This document shows positions 18,240-26,043 of a stretch of 64,000 nt of DNA, in pieces. Made by a program: the position numbers and the translations under genes. Each line of letters begins with the position of its first letter. The stretch's first letter is position 1. The notes below the pieces were generated by a model. The model was not told the DNA's origin. It did not search any database and saw nothing but the letters and a program-made list of their open reading frames with translations. The DNA comes from CAZIVP01 sp964542915 (GTDB lineage Bacteria > Calditrichota > Calditrichia > Calditrichales > Calditrichaceae): the NCBI GenBank assembly GCA_964542915.1, contig CAZIVP010000001.1:124001-188000 (forward strand), written 5' to 3'.

Positions 18240-18893
18240 ATGCATTCAGTAAGATTCGAAAACGGTGAAATCTTTAAGCCATCAAAAATCATCGGGGTGG
18301 GTCGCAATTATGCTGAGCACATTAAAGAGATGGAGTCCAAACCCACGCGTTCGCCGGTGTTGTTTATAAAACCCAATAGCGCTTTGTGTGATATTAGCGA
18401 ACCGCTGCACATTCCCAATAATTTTGGCGAAGTACACTACGAGCTTGAACTGGCTGTATTGATCGGGAAGCAGGGCAGCGATATCGCACAGGAAGATGCG
18501 GCCGATTTTATCGCGGGTTATGGACTTGCTTTGGATTTAACGCTTCGTGAAGTTCAGAGCGCGGCCAAAAACGCGGGTTTACCGTGGGCGACGGCAAAAG
18601 GATTTGACGGCTCTTGTCCCGTATCGGATTTTGTGATCCCCAAAAACGGCATCAACGCAGGCCGTTTAGCATTAAAGTTATCGGTTAACGGACAAGTTAG
18701 ACAGGAGGGGAACACCAATCAGATGATTTTTCCGGTTGCCAAATTAATAGAATCGATCAGTGGTTTTTTTACGCTATACGAAGGCGATCTGATTTTAACC
18801 GGAACGCCCGCCGGTGTAGGCCCTCTTCACAGCGGCGACCAAATTGAAGCAAGCATCGAATCTGTGGCGCACATTAAAACAAGTGTTGTATAA
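18240..18893 (+). CDS. Fumarylacetoacetate hydrolase (FAH) family protein
   Basis: A 217-residue FAH-fold enzyme of the short FAHD1/YcgM type. Metal ligands are visible in HYELELAVLIG (two glutamates) and ALDLTLREVQ (an aspartate), followed by the FDGSCPVSDF and TGTPAGVGPL substrate-loop motifs. Such proteins hydrolyse acylpyruvates or decarboxylate oxaloacetate, often as metabolite repair. The start is the ATG eight bases after hom, with a GGAGAAGC ribosome site. It is three bases from mazG. Confidence 0.9.
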   Translation: MHSVRFENGEIFKPSKIIGVGRNYAEHIKEMESKPTRSPVLFIKPNSALCDISEPLHIPNNFGEVHYELELAVLIGKQGSDIAQEDAADFIAGYGLALDLTLREVQSAAKNAGLPWATAKGFDGSCPVSDFVIPKNGINAGRLALKLSVNGQVRQEGNTNQMIFPVAKLIESISGFFTLYEGDLILTGTPAGVGPLHSGDQIEASIESVAHIKTSVV

Positions 18894-18895
18894 TC

Positions 18896-19687
18896 ATGAA
18901 TGAAGAACATATAGAAAAAAGTCAATCTGCCGTTGCACGATTGTTACGCATTATGCATCGGCTTCGCAAGGAGTGTCCGTGGGACGCCAAACAAACGCAT
19001 GAATCGCTGAAACCCTATCTACTGGAAGAAGCGTATGAGGTGCTGGAATCGATCGATCACAAAAATAGCGACGCCCTCGCCAAAGAGTTGGGCGATTTGC
19101 TTTTGCAGATCGTTTTTCACAGTGAAATTGCCAATGAAAATGATCAATTTCGATTTTCAGAAGTCGCCGATCATATTGCCGATAAGCTGGTCAGCCGCCA
19201 CCCGCATGTATTCGAAGACAGCGAGGCGAACGACGCCGCGGAAGTCCAGAACAATTGGGAACACAACAAATTTCAAAATGAACAACGCGAATCATTATTA
19301 GACGGTATTCCGGAGGCGGCGCCGGCGCTCTTACAGGCACAACGCATGCAGGAAAAAGCGGCAACGGTGGGCTTCGACTGGCCGGAAGTACAACAGGTAA
19401 TGGATAAAGTAGAAGAGGAATGGCAGGAGTTAAAAGCCGCCATTCAGAACAAAAACGAAACATCCATACGAAATGAGTTCGGCGATTTACTTTTTAGTAT
19501 GGTCAATTTCGGACGGTTTCTTGAGATTAATGCCGAAGATGCATTAAGAATAACGAATAATAAGTTCTATCATCGTTTTCGATACATCGAGAAAGCATAC
19601 AATAACGATCCCAAAGCCCTGAAAAATGCGACTCTTGATGAGTTGGAGGCGCATTGGAAACAATCCAAAAAAACGAGTTCCGAATGA
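18896..19687 (+). CDS. mazG: MazG nucleoside triphosphate pyrophosphohydrolase
   Basis: A 263-residue two-domain all-alpha NTP-PPase. The first MazG domain has the metal motif EEAYEVLE...ELGDLL (about 48-72) and starts with the typical CPWDAKQTHESLKPYLLEEAYE. The second has VEEEWQELKAA...EFGDLLF (about 160-190). It hydrolyses NTPs to NMP and pyrophosphate, cleaning up non-canonical nucleotides or lowering ppGpp-related signals. Its TGA overlaps the start of the following histidine kinase gene. Confidence 0.94.
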   Translation: MNEEHIEKSQSAVARLLRIMHRLRKECPWDAKQTHESLKPYLLEEAYEVLESIDHKNSDALAKELGDLLLQIVFHSEIANENDQFRFSEVADHIADKLVSRHPHVFEDSEANDAAEVQNNWEHNKFQNEQRESLLDGIPEAAPALLQAQRMQEKAATVGFDWPEVQQVMDKVEEEWQELKAAIQNKNETSIRNEFGDLLFSMVNFGRFLEINAEDALRITNNKFYHRFRYIEKAYNNDPKALKNATLDELEAHWKQSKKTSSE

Positions 19688-20727
19688 AATGGTTGAACCC
19701 TTTCTTGGATGCGATAGCCAATTCGATTGATGAAGATGACTTTATTGCAAAATCGGCCTCATTTATAAGAGAGACTTCCGGCATACCGCTGGTGGTGATG
19801 CGTCAATGTTTCCATCCGCATCCGTTCGCCATCGCCAACCGGCAATGGGACCGGTTTGATTTTGAAGCCTGGCGCAACCGTTTTCAATATTTTGATAAAG
19901 CAACACAAGCCTTTGAAGAAGTTCAATTTGACCATTGTTACTATCTGTTCCCGACTACCGAATTTAATTATAAGGACGCTTTATTTTTGATTTACGAAAA
20001 CCCGATGCCGGAGGAAATCAATGCACTGATTCCACTGTGGCACCAATTTTATACTACCATTAAAGAAAGCCGGCTGGCAAAAAAAAATGAGGAAAACGAT
20101 CACTGGGCGCACATCATTTCACAGCTGACGCACGATATCCAATCGTTAATACAGCTTACAAACCAGGAAAATGCGAATACCGAATTATTGAATCGCCGCC
20201 GTTACCAGGAAAAGGTGAACAAGCAACTGTTGTTTGTGAGCCGTAAACAGGAAATCCTGACCACATCGGTCTCTGTCAGTGAATTGATCGGATCGTCATT
20301 GGCGCTCATCGGATTGCAATTGAATGATTTCAAATTCCGTTTTGACAAGAGCGAACAGATCATCGAAGTTGATGTCGAGTTATTTGCGCGTGCATTCAAT
20401 GAAATTATGCAAAATGCCCTGTTTGCGGTGGGTGAAGATTGCGCCCGAGTCGGAATTTATGTGAGCGTAAAACCGACTGAATCGCCATTGTTGGACGTGC
20501 ATTGGCTTCAAATTGACATCGAGGATGAAGGCGAAGGAATTCAGGAAGAGTATTTACCGTTTTTGAAGGATGCATTTTTTACAACTAAAAAAAATAAGGG
20601 CGCGCCCGGATTCGGATTAACCGTGGCCGACGCCATCATAAAAGCGCATCATGGCAGCCTGGAAATTCAATCAATTTCGGGAAGAGGAACGACGGTTCGT
20701 ATGACGTTGCCGACCGTTGTAACATAA
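19684..20727 (+). CDS. Soluble sensor histidine kinase
   Basis: About 347 residues with no membrane segment. An N-terminal sensory region of about 140 residues (perhaps GAF-like) is followed by a dimerisation helix with the likely phospho-acceptor in SQLTHDIQSL, then an ATPase domain with N-box NEIMQNALFAV, G1 box DEGEGI and G2 box GAPGFGLTVAD. The ATG at 19684 overlaps the mazG TGA in ATGA form; a TTG at 19654 is possible but less likely. Its stop overlaps the start of the sigma-54 response regulator, so the two form a coupled two-component pair. The signal is unknown; with no transmembrane part it must be cytoplasmic. Confidence 0.87.
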   Translation: MKWLNPFLDAIANSIDEDDFIAKSASFIRETSGIPLVVMRQCFHPHPFAIANRQWDRFDFEAWRNRFQYFDKATQAFEEVQFDHCYYLFPTTEFNYKDALFLIYENPMPEEINALIPLWHQFYTTIKESRLAKKNEENDHWAHIISQLTHDIQSLIQLTNQENANTELLNRRRYQEKVNKQLLFVSRKQEILTTSVSVSELIGSSLALIGLQLNDFKFRFDKSEQIIEVDVELFARAFNEIMQNALFAVGEDCARVGIYVSVKPTESPLLDVHWLQIDIEDEGEGIQEEYLPFLKDAFFTTKKNKGAPGFGLTVADAIIKAHHGSLEIQSISGRGTTVRMTLPTVVT

Positions 20728-22076
20728 TGACATCAACAACTCCAAAAATTCTTGTAATCGAAGACAACCTGGTTTGGCAGCAAAGCTACCGTAAATGGCT
20801 GGGTAATGACTACCGCTTCGAATTTGCCGATGAAGCTCAAAAGGCCAAACAGATATTTACACGCTTTTTGCCCGACCTTGTTTTACTCGACCTCGGCCTG
20901 CCCAAGATTGAACAGGGTCTGGATGTTCTGGATCATATAATCGCGCAGGGTTCGGATGCCAAGGTTATCGTTATTACATCTTCCCAGGACCATCAGCATG
21001 CGCTCGAAGCGCAGAAGAGCGGTGCGAGTTCATACTTTTTTAAATCGGAAAATGTTAAAGAAGAGCTTCCGTTCTCGGTTAAAAGGGCGTTACGTATGCA
21101 GGCCCTTGAGCGGGAAAATTCAAATTTAAAACGCCAGTTAAAAGATGCCTTACAGTTCGATAATCTGGTCGCAAAAAGCCAGCAGATGCAAAATATCCTG
21201 CGTCTGATCGAACAGATTAAGGATACGAGAGAGCCGGTGCTCCTTACGGGTGAATCGGGGGTAGGCAAGGAGATCATCGCCCGGCATGTTCATCAACGCA
21301 GTAAACATGCGCAAAAGCCGTTTATAGCCATCAATGCCGCCGCTTTGCCGGAAAATTTACTGGAGAATGAATTGTTCGGGCACGAAAAAGGCGCTTATAC
21401 CGGCGCCGGCGAACAAAAAAAAGGGCAATTCGAACTTGCCAATGAGGGGACAATCTTTCTCGACGAGATCGGAGAACTGCCGTTTAGTATTCAGGCAAAA
21501 CTGTTGCGTGTGCTTCAGGAAAAATCCTTTTACAGACTTGGTGGAACGCGCGAACTGAAAGCCAATTTTCGTCTCGTTGCCGCCACAAATCGCAATTTAA
21601 CCGAAGAGGTCAAAAAGAAAAATTTTCGTGAAGATCTGTTTTATCGTTTGAATGTCATCCCTATCCACATTCCGCCCTTGCGCGAACGTCCGGATGATAT
21701 TCCTGCATTGATCCACCAATTTACCAACCGCTATTGTAGAGAAAACGATATTCCCATACCTCGTTTTGATCCCGCTCTGGTTGCCTATCTTTCGAGGCTT
21801 GACTGGCATGGCAATATACGTCAACTGGAAAATACCCTCATACGAATGCTGCTGTTAGGGCAAAACGCGCTTACCTTAAAAGATATCCCTCAGGAGTTGC
21901 AGGAAACAGAAAATCCAATACTCAAAAACGCTCTGGCAAATAAATTTACCCTGGATGATCTGACAAAAACATATACGAAAATGGTTTACGAACATGTTGG
22001 AAAAAACAAAAAAAAGGCCTGTGATTTTTTAGGCATTAATTATCGCACGCTTACCAAGCGTTTGAACGACGAATAA
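20727..22076 (+). CDS. Sigma-54-dependent response regulator (NtrC type)
   Basis: A 449-residue activator. The receiver domain (1-120) has the acidic pocket ED at 10-11, the phospho-acceptor Asp in VLLDLGLPK, and the conserved Lys region (YFFKSENV). The AAA+ domain (about 145-375) has Walker A GESGVGKE, the sigma-54 contact loop as GAYTGA (Phe to Tyr, conservative) and Walker B IFLDEIGELP. A Fis-type HTH ends the protein (KKACDFLGINYRTLTKRL). It is coupled to the histidine kinase at 19684. A sigma-54-like promoter lies about 140 bases downstream at 22213-22229, in front of two small genes, and is a plausible target. Confidence 0.94.
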   Translation: MTSTTPKILVIEDNLVWQQSYRKWLGNDYRFEFADEAQKAKQIFTRFLPDLVLLDLGLPKIEQGLDVLDHIIAQGSDAKVIVITSSQDHQHALEAQKSGASSYFFKSENVKEELPFSVKRALRMQALERENSNLKRQLKDALQFDNLVAKSQQMQNILRLIEQIKDTREPVLLTGESGVGKEIIARHVHQRSKHAQKPFIAINAAALPENLLENELFGHEKGAYTGAGEQKKGQFELANEGTIFLDEIGELPFSIQAKLLRVLQEKSFYRLGGTRELKANFRLVAATNRNLTEEVKKKNFREDLFYRLNVIPIHIPPLRERPDDIPALIHQFTNRYCRENDIPIPRFDPALVAYLSRLDWHGNIRQLENTLIRMLLLGQNALTLKDIPQELQETENPILKNALANKFTLDDLTKTYTKMVYEHVGKNKKKACDFLGINYRTLTKRLNDE

Positions 22077-22212
22077 TTGCATTGCTTGCAATCCCACCTA
22101 ATTAAAATTGTACAAAATACAATCCTCCGCAACGAGTTGAGATTTAATTATTTGTTATTAATAGAGTTATGCGTTTTCAAGTTTAAGTTTTGAAATTACA
22201 AACACTTACGTT

Positions 22213-22229
22213 TTGGCATCATTGTTGTA
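22213..22229 (+). promoter_or_regulatory. Candidate sigma-54 promoter
   Basis: TTGGCATCATTGTTGTA matches the -24/-12 consensus YTGGCACGRNNNTTGCW at 14 of 17 positions with exact GG-N10-GN spacing; the -12 dinucleotide is GT instead of GC, which weakens it. It lies 36 bases before the ATG at 22265 and just downstream of a gene for a sigma-54 activator. Confidence 0.4.
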
Positions 22230-22264
22230 ATTCTATAAACCAAACAATTAAAGGATTAAGAACG

Positions 22265-22480
22265 ATGAATCTAAATAATTTACTCCAGGGCAATTTAAAC
22301 GTTGACACGTTGGAAGACGAAAAGGGGCGTCGTTACTACAGCATTAAAATTGCATTTTCATCTGAAGATGTGGTTACGGTTTATCGGAACTCCATGGAAG
22401 ATTTAATGGAAGAACTGCCAAATATTATCGCCTCTGCTATCCAGGCAAGAATTTTTAACGATCAATTTGTCATCAATTAA
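22265..22480 (+). CDS. Small conserved-looking protein, unknown function
   Basis: A 71-residue acidic protein with no signal peptide or membrane segment. It has a beta-strand-rich middle (RRYYSIKIAFSSEDVVTVYR) and a helical C-terminus. The frame is open back to a TTG at 22190, but the ATG at 22265 has a ribosome site (AAGGATTAAG) and starts after the candidate sigma-54 promoter, so I choose it. It is 14 bases upstream of a degenerate receiver gene and probably co-transcribed. Family unknown. Confidence 0.6.
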   Translation: MNLNNLLQGNLNVDTLEDEKGRRYYSIKIAFSSEDVVTVYRNSMEDLMEELPNIIASAIQARIFNDQFVIN

Positions 22481-22494
22481 AAGGGAGTTGTATC

Positions 22495-22875
22495 ATGAGG
22501 ATTTTTGTTTGTGAGCAGGATGCGCATCGGGCAAAGCTCATTCAAGATGTTTTGGGTGTTTATAATTATAAAGTAATTACCGTAAATAATTCCACTGATT
22601 TCTTTAAGAAGGTGCGTAATCAGCGTCCGACGGTTATTGTGCTCAACGAACTGTTCGCCCAGCAAAGCGGTCTGGATCTTTTAAGACGTCTGCGTAAAAA
22701 TCCGGTAACCTCCCGCGTACCTGTCATTTATATCCGGCCCGATGCCTCAGGCGAATTGAGCAGCAGTGCTTTCGATGAACTGACGGAATTTGTTAATGAA
22801 CCGATCAAGATTAAAAACTTACGTCATTATATTGATCGGTGGACAACGTTTAAGAGTCTTTATATACAAAATTAG
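22495..22875 (+). CDS. Stand-alone receiver-like protein with degenerate phosphorylation site
   Basis: A 126-residue protein with the CheY-like alpha/beta pattern. The acidic pocket is partly present (CEQDA near 6-10), but where the phospho-acceptor aspartate should be the strand reads VIVLNELF, an Asn in place of Asp, and the usual KP after strand 5 reads NEPIKIK. It is therefore probably a pseudo-receiver that cannot be phosphorylated in the normal way and may work by protein binding. It follows the 71-residue protein with an AAGGGAG ribosome site. Both sit behind the two-component pair. Confidence 0.75.
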   Translation: MRIFVCEQDAHRAKLIQDVLGVYNYKVITVNNSTDFFKKVRNQRPTVIVLNELFAQQSGLDLLRRLRKNPVTSRVPVIYIRPDASGELSSSAFDELTEFVNEPIKIKNLRHYIDRWTTFKSLYIQN

Positions 22876-22877
22876 AT

Positions 22878-22973
22878 ATGAATTTTATATTCTACATACT
22901 CATCCAGGTTATTATCCTGGCGCTCTGGTTTGTCTTCCGGGGCATAATGGTCAAGGACGATGTTTTAAATTAA
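22878..22973 (+). CDS. Possible 31-residue single-helix membrane peptide
   Basis: A short frame begins two bases after the stop of the receiver-like gene. It encodes about 20 hydrophobic residues (IFYILIQVIILALWFVF) followed by a charged tail (RGIMVKDDVLN). The composition is that of a one-helix membrane peptide and the position suggests translational coupling, but there is no clear ribosome site. Only conservation in relatives would prove it is a gene. Confidence 0.3.
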   Translation: MNFIFYILIQVIILALWFVFRGIMVKDDVLN

Positions 22974-23100
22974 ACTCCGACGGATCGGAGTAGATAAAAG
23001 GGCTTTTATATTCCCTGGATCATGCCTCCCTCCTTCTGAAGCCCGGCCAAGTTTAGCTGGATTTCGGATATTTAAAGGGGATATAAAAGCCTTATTTTTT
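22974..23100. terminator. Structured intergenic region with two hairpins between convergent units
   Basis: A short hairpin (ACTCCGA 22974-22980 with TCGGAGT 22985-22991, loop CGGA) is followed by a long-range inverted repeat: 22998-23015 pairs with 23077-23093 (core GGCTTTTATAT / ATATAAAAGCC) around a 61-base loop, with a T-run at 23094-23100. It lies between the receiver-like gene and the convergent nucleotidase gene and probably terminates both. Confidence 0.55.
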
Positions 23101-24725
23101 TATTTCCGCACCCAACGCCCGTCCGATTTAATAGCCAGCGGCGAATGCTTCTTAATGTATTCGATCACCGCCGTCCTCAGCAAAGTACCGGTGCGATCGA
23201 TCTTCTTTTCGGATAAATCTGCAAGCTGATGAAGGCCGGAATTGCCCTCGGCAAGGTAATCGGTCGTAGCCACTCGATAAACCTCAGTACTATCGATCGG
23301 TTTGTGGTTTACCCTCATTTGAGCGACCTTGTTCATATCCGGTTTGGAATCTTCGATGACCACCTGACCGCCCCCGATGGCCATGCCGGAACGATAGCCC
23401 TGTACTTTTGTTTCGATCAAGTCTTTTAACAGCGAGCCCTTGAGATGCAAGACCACAATAGAATTTCCAAACGGCAAAACTTTAAAGATATCGCGGGGTG
23501 TGATGGGGCCGATTTTAATGTCCGAGCGAATACCTCCGAAGTTGGTAAAGGCAAAATCCGCCTGGGCTGCCTGCAACATGGCGTCGCATATCAAATTATT
23601 CATGGGGGCCTCGCCCTGGCCGCGTGAAAGGGCCAGTTTGGTTGTGCCAATCACTTCATCGAAGCCCTTTTCAACCCGGTTCTGTACTTTTTTTATGGAG
23701 TCGTATACAGCGGGATGCGGCCAGAACTCATCTTCCGACAAGAGCAGCAAACCGCTTTCCTCGCCGGGCAGCTCATAACCAATAACGGATTTCGAAACGG
23801 GATCGAGTTTGATAAGAGCCATGCCGAGGTTACCACCGTTTCCGTAATTTTGAAAAACGATGGTATGGTTTTTCGGATCGACCCATGGCTCATGATAACC
23901 GCGATGGATATGGCCGCCCATGAGAATATCGATTCCTTTAACATAATGGGCCATTTCCATTGCATTCAGGTAGGAGCGTTTGATTTGATTCTGCTCTTCT
24001 GAAGCCAGCAATTCCTGATAGCCTTCTTCCGTATCATAAGGGAGACCGAGATGGACCAATCCGATGATGAGGTCTGCCCCCTTCTGGCGGAGTTCCTTCA
24101 CAGCCCGACGAGTAGCCGGTAATTCCGGTTTAAATTCCAGGCCTTTGATATTCTCTTCGAAACTCATCTGTTCGGTGGCTTCGGTCGTAATGCCGAATAT
24201 GCCGAATTTGATGCCTTCCTTTTCGATAATGACGTGAGGCTTAACGTGTGATAGCACGGTATCGCGGGATTTGTCATAGAGATTGGCAGAAAGGATCGGG
24301 AATTGAGCGTCTTTCGTAATTTGAATAAACGTTTCCCTACCCAGATCAAAATCATGATTACCGGCGGTGACGGCATCATAGCCGACCAAATTCATGTAAT
24401 CTACGATGGCTTTGCCCGCCGTTTTGGTACCGATTGGTGTGCCCTGAAATATGTCGCCGGCATCCAGCAATAAAAAAGGATTGCCTTCATCTTTAGCCTT
24501 CTGTCGGTAATTAAAAATAATTGATGCGGCCGAGGCACCGCCGCCAAGCATGGGTGGGAATTGCGGATTTAAGAAGTCGGCTTCCTGTTCGGCGATGCCT
24601 CCATGCAGATCGTTGGTATAAAAAAGATAGAGATTGACGGGTTCCCTATTCCCGGCGATTAATAAAGGTGCTATAAGCGCTGGTACTAAAAAAAGCAGCA
24701 AATATGCAATGAAAAAATGTTTCAT
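23100..24725 (-). CDS. Exported UshA-type 5'-nucleotidase / metallophosphoesterase
   Basis: About 541 residues: signal peptide (about 1-25), a calcineurin-like metal domain with YTNDLHGG, DAGDIFQGTP, AGNHDFDLG and GGHIHRG, and a C-terminal 5'-nucleotidase substrate domain with NFGGIRSDI and the late YRVATTDYLAEGNSG. Such periplasmic enzymes release nucleosides and phosphate from nucleotides. The frame extends back to 24893 into the preceding gene, but the ATG at 24725 has a GGAAG ribosome site and starts exactly at the signal peptide, so I use it. It is the last gene of the 32583-23100 surface operon, where it would complete nucleotide breakdown. Confidence 0.9.
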   Translation of the reverse strand: MKHFFIAYLLLFLVPALIAPLLIAGNREPVNLYLFYTNDLHGGIAEQEADFLNPQFPPMLGGGASAASIIFNYRQKAKDEGNPFLLLDAGDIFQGTPIGTKTAGKAIVDYMNLVGYDAVTAGNHDFDLGRETFIQITKDAQFPILSANLYDKSRDTVLSHVKPHVIIEKEGIKFGIFGITTEATEQMSFEENIKGLEFKPELPATRRAVKELRQKGADLIIGLVHLGLPYDTEEGYQELLASEEQNQIKRSYLNAMEMAHYVKGIDILMGGHIHRGYHEPWVDPKNHTIVFQNYGNGGNLGMALIKLDPVSKSVIGYELPGEESGLLLLSEDEFWPHPAVYDSIKKVQNRVEKGFDEVIGTTKLALSRGQGEAPMNNLICDAMLQAAQADFAFTNFGGIRSDIKIGPITPRDIFKVLPFGNSIVVLHLKGSLLKDLIETKVQGYRSGMAIGGGQVVIEDSKPDMNKVAQMRVNHKPIDSTEVYRVATTDYLAEGNSGLHQLADLSEKKIDRTGTLLRTAVIEYIKKHSPLAIKSDGRWVRK

Positions 24726-24741
24726 AAACGTATCTTCCCAT

Positions 24742-26025
24742 CTATCTGAATGAATAATGAACATCAAGGTGACCGTAAAGTTCCTGCCAATTGACACGGT
24801 CGGAGCTGTTTCGGCTGTCTTTTCCGTAATCGCCGTCATCATACAGATCATCCTGGTAGAAATCCAGACCGGAAATGCCGCCCGCCAGATCAATTTCTAT
24901 ACGACCGATATGCATGCCGGTGCCGATGGTTAAGATGGTTTGGGTATAATCCCGGCTTTCCCTCAGGCTTCCGAAATGAAATCCCAGCCGGAAGGGCACG
25001 TTATTGAAAAAGATGTGCTCTACGCCGGCCTTAATTGTGTAAGTATCATCAAACGGTTTCTCTGATAAACGCACGTCTTCAAATTCGCTCCAGAATGTAT
25101 ATTCGTATGTGGTAAACAAACGGGCAGCCAGAATATTTTGAAAGCGATAAGAGAACCCGATCTTAATTTCAGCCGGATAAAAAAGCTCATGCTTGTATCC
25201 GCCTGCGTTCACGCCTAAGGTATCCGTTTGGAATTTGATCGCGTAGGGAAAGCTGTAAACCAATGCACCGCTGAGTCGTTTGAATAACTGATAATCCAAT
25301 CCCAGCGAAGCGATAATAGGTGTATTATCCAGGGACCGACTAAGGTTGGTTTCATAAGCAAGTGCGGCTACAACAGGATCTTTGCTTTCGATGCGCCAAT
25401 TTTGTTCAATATCACCTGTGAGAAGACGTAACCCTACGCCAAGAGAAAAATAGTCCAGAATGCCTTTATCCCTTAGCGGTTCATAAGCAAATGCCAAAGG
25501 AACAGAATAGAGCGTTCCGTTGCTGTTAAAGACATTATATGCTAACAGGGTGTCGTCAAAATCCTCGCCGCGCACTTCTTCGAAGTAATCGTAATTAAAA
25601 TCCTTGAAAGGCGTATAGCCGAATGTAAATCCGGCGTGCTTTAAAAACGAAAAAGGCAAACGGGCGGAGACCAGACCGTAAGCGTTTTGATACCAGGCTT
25701 TATTGAAGTAATAGGATCCGTAATCCACGAAGCCGCCGAAATTGTCGTAATAGGGGTAGGCGCGGTCCTCTTCCAGCTTGTAGAAGCCGAATCCCGCCGA
25801 TGCGCTTAACATACCTTGCGCCCGCGTCGCCAGGGCCGGGTTTTGCAGCGCGGCCATAAAAGCGTCGCCGCCTGCAATGGCGGCGCCGGCTAAGCTCATA
25901 GAGCGCGCGGTCGTGAAGGCGTGGTCGCGGCCGTATTCAATTTTCATTAAATTTAAATCTACCTTTTGCGCAACCAGCGGCGTTGTGAATAAAACTACCA
26001 AAATCATTCGTCTCACTAAATACAT
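24742..26025 (-). CDS. Outer-membrane beta-barrel protein (OmpP1/PorV-like)
   Basis: A 427-residue protein with a signal peptide (1-19). It then has the N-terminal element typical of PorV/OmpP1-like barrels (FTTARSMSLAGAAIAGGDAFMAALQNPALATRAQG), then alternating aromatic/hydrophobic beta-strands to a terminal HYSFR, a C-terminal aromatic pattern used for barrel insertion. It is probably an outer-membrane transporter or structural barrel; the substrate is unknown. It lies 18 bases after the helix-hairpin-helix barrel gene and 16 bases before the nucleotidase start, so it belongs to the same operon. Confidence 0.82.
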   Translation of the reverse strand: MYLVRRMILVVLFTTPLVAQKVDLNLMKIEYGRDHAFTTARSMSLAGAAIAGGDAFMAALQNPALATRAQGMLSASAGFGFYKLEEDRAYPYYDNFGGFVDYGSYYFNKAWYQNAYGLVSARLPFSFLKHAGFTFGYTPFKDFNYDYFEEVRGEDFDDTLLAYNVFNSNGTLYSVPLAFAYEPLRDKGILDYFSLGVGLRLLTGDIEQNWRIESKDPVVAALAYETNLSRSLDNTPIIASLGLDYQLFKRLSGALVYSFPYAIKFQTDTLGVNAGGYKHELFYPAEIKIGFSYRFQNILAARLFTTYEYTFWSEFEDVRLSEKPFDDTYTIKAGVEHIFFNNVPFRLGFHFGSLRESRDYTQTILTIGTGMHIGRIEIDLAGGISGLDFYQDDLYDDGDYGKDSRNSSDRVNWQELYGHLDVHYSFR

Positions 26026-26043
26026 ACCCTTATCTCCATAAGG

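Noticed and set aside
24726..24893. N-terminal extension of the nucleotidase into the upstream barrel gene
   Set aside because: It precedes the signal peptide and overlaps the other gene; the ATG at 24725 has its own ribosome site.
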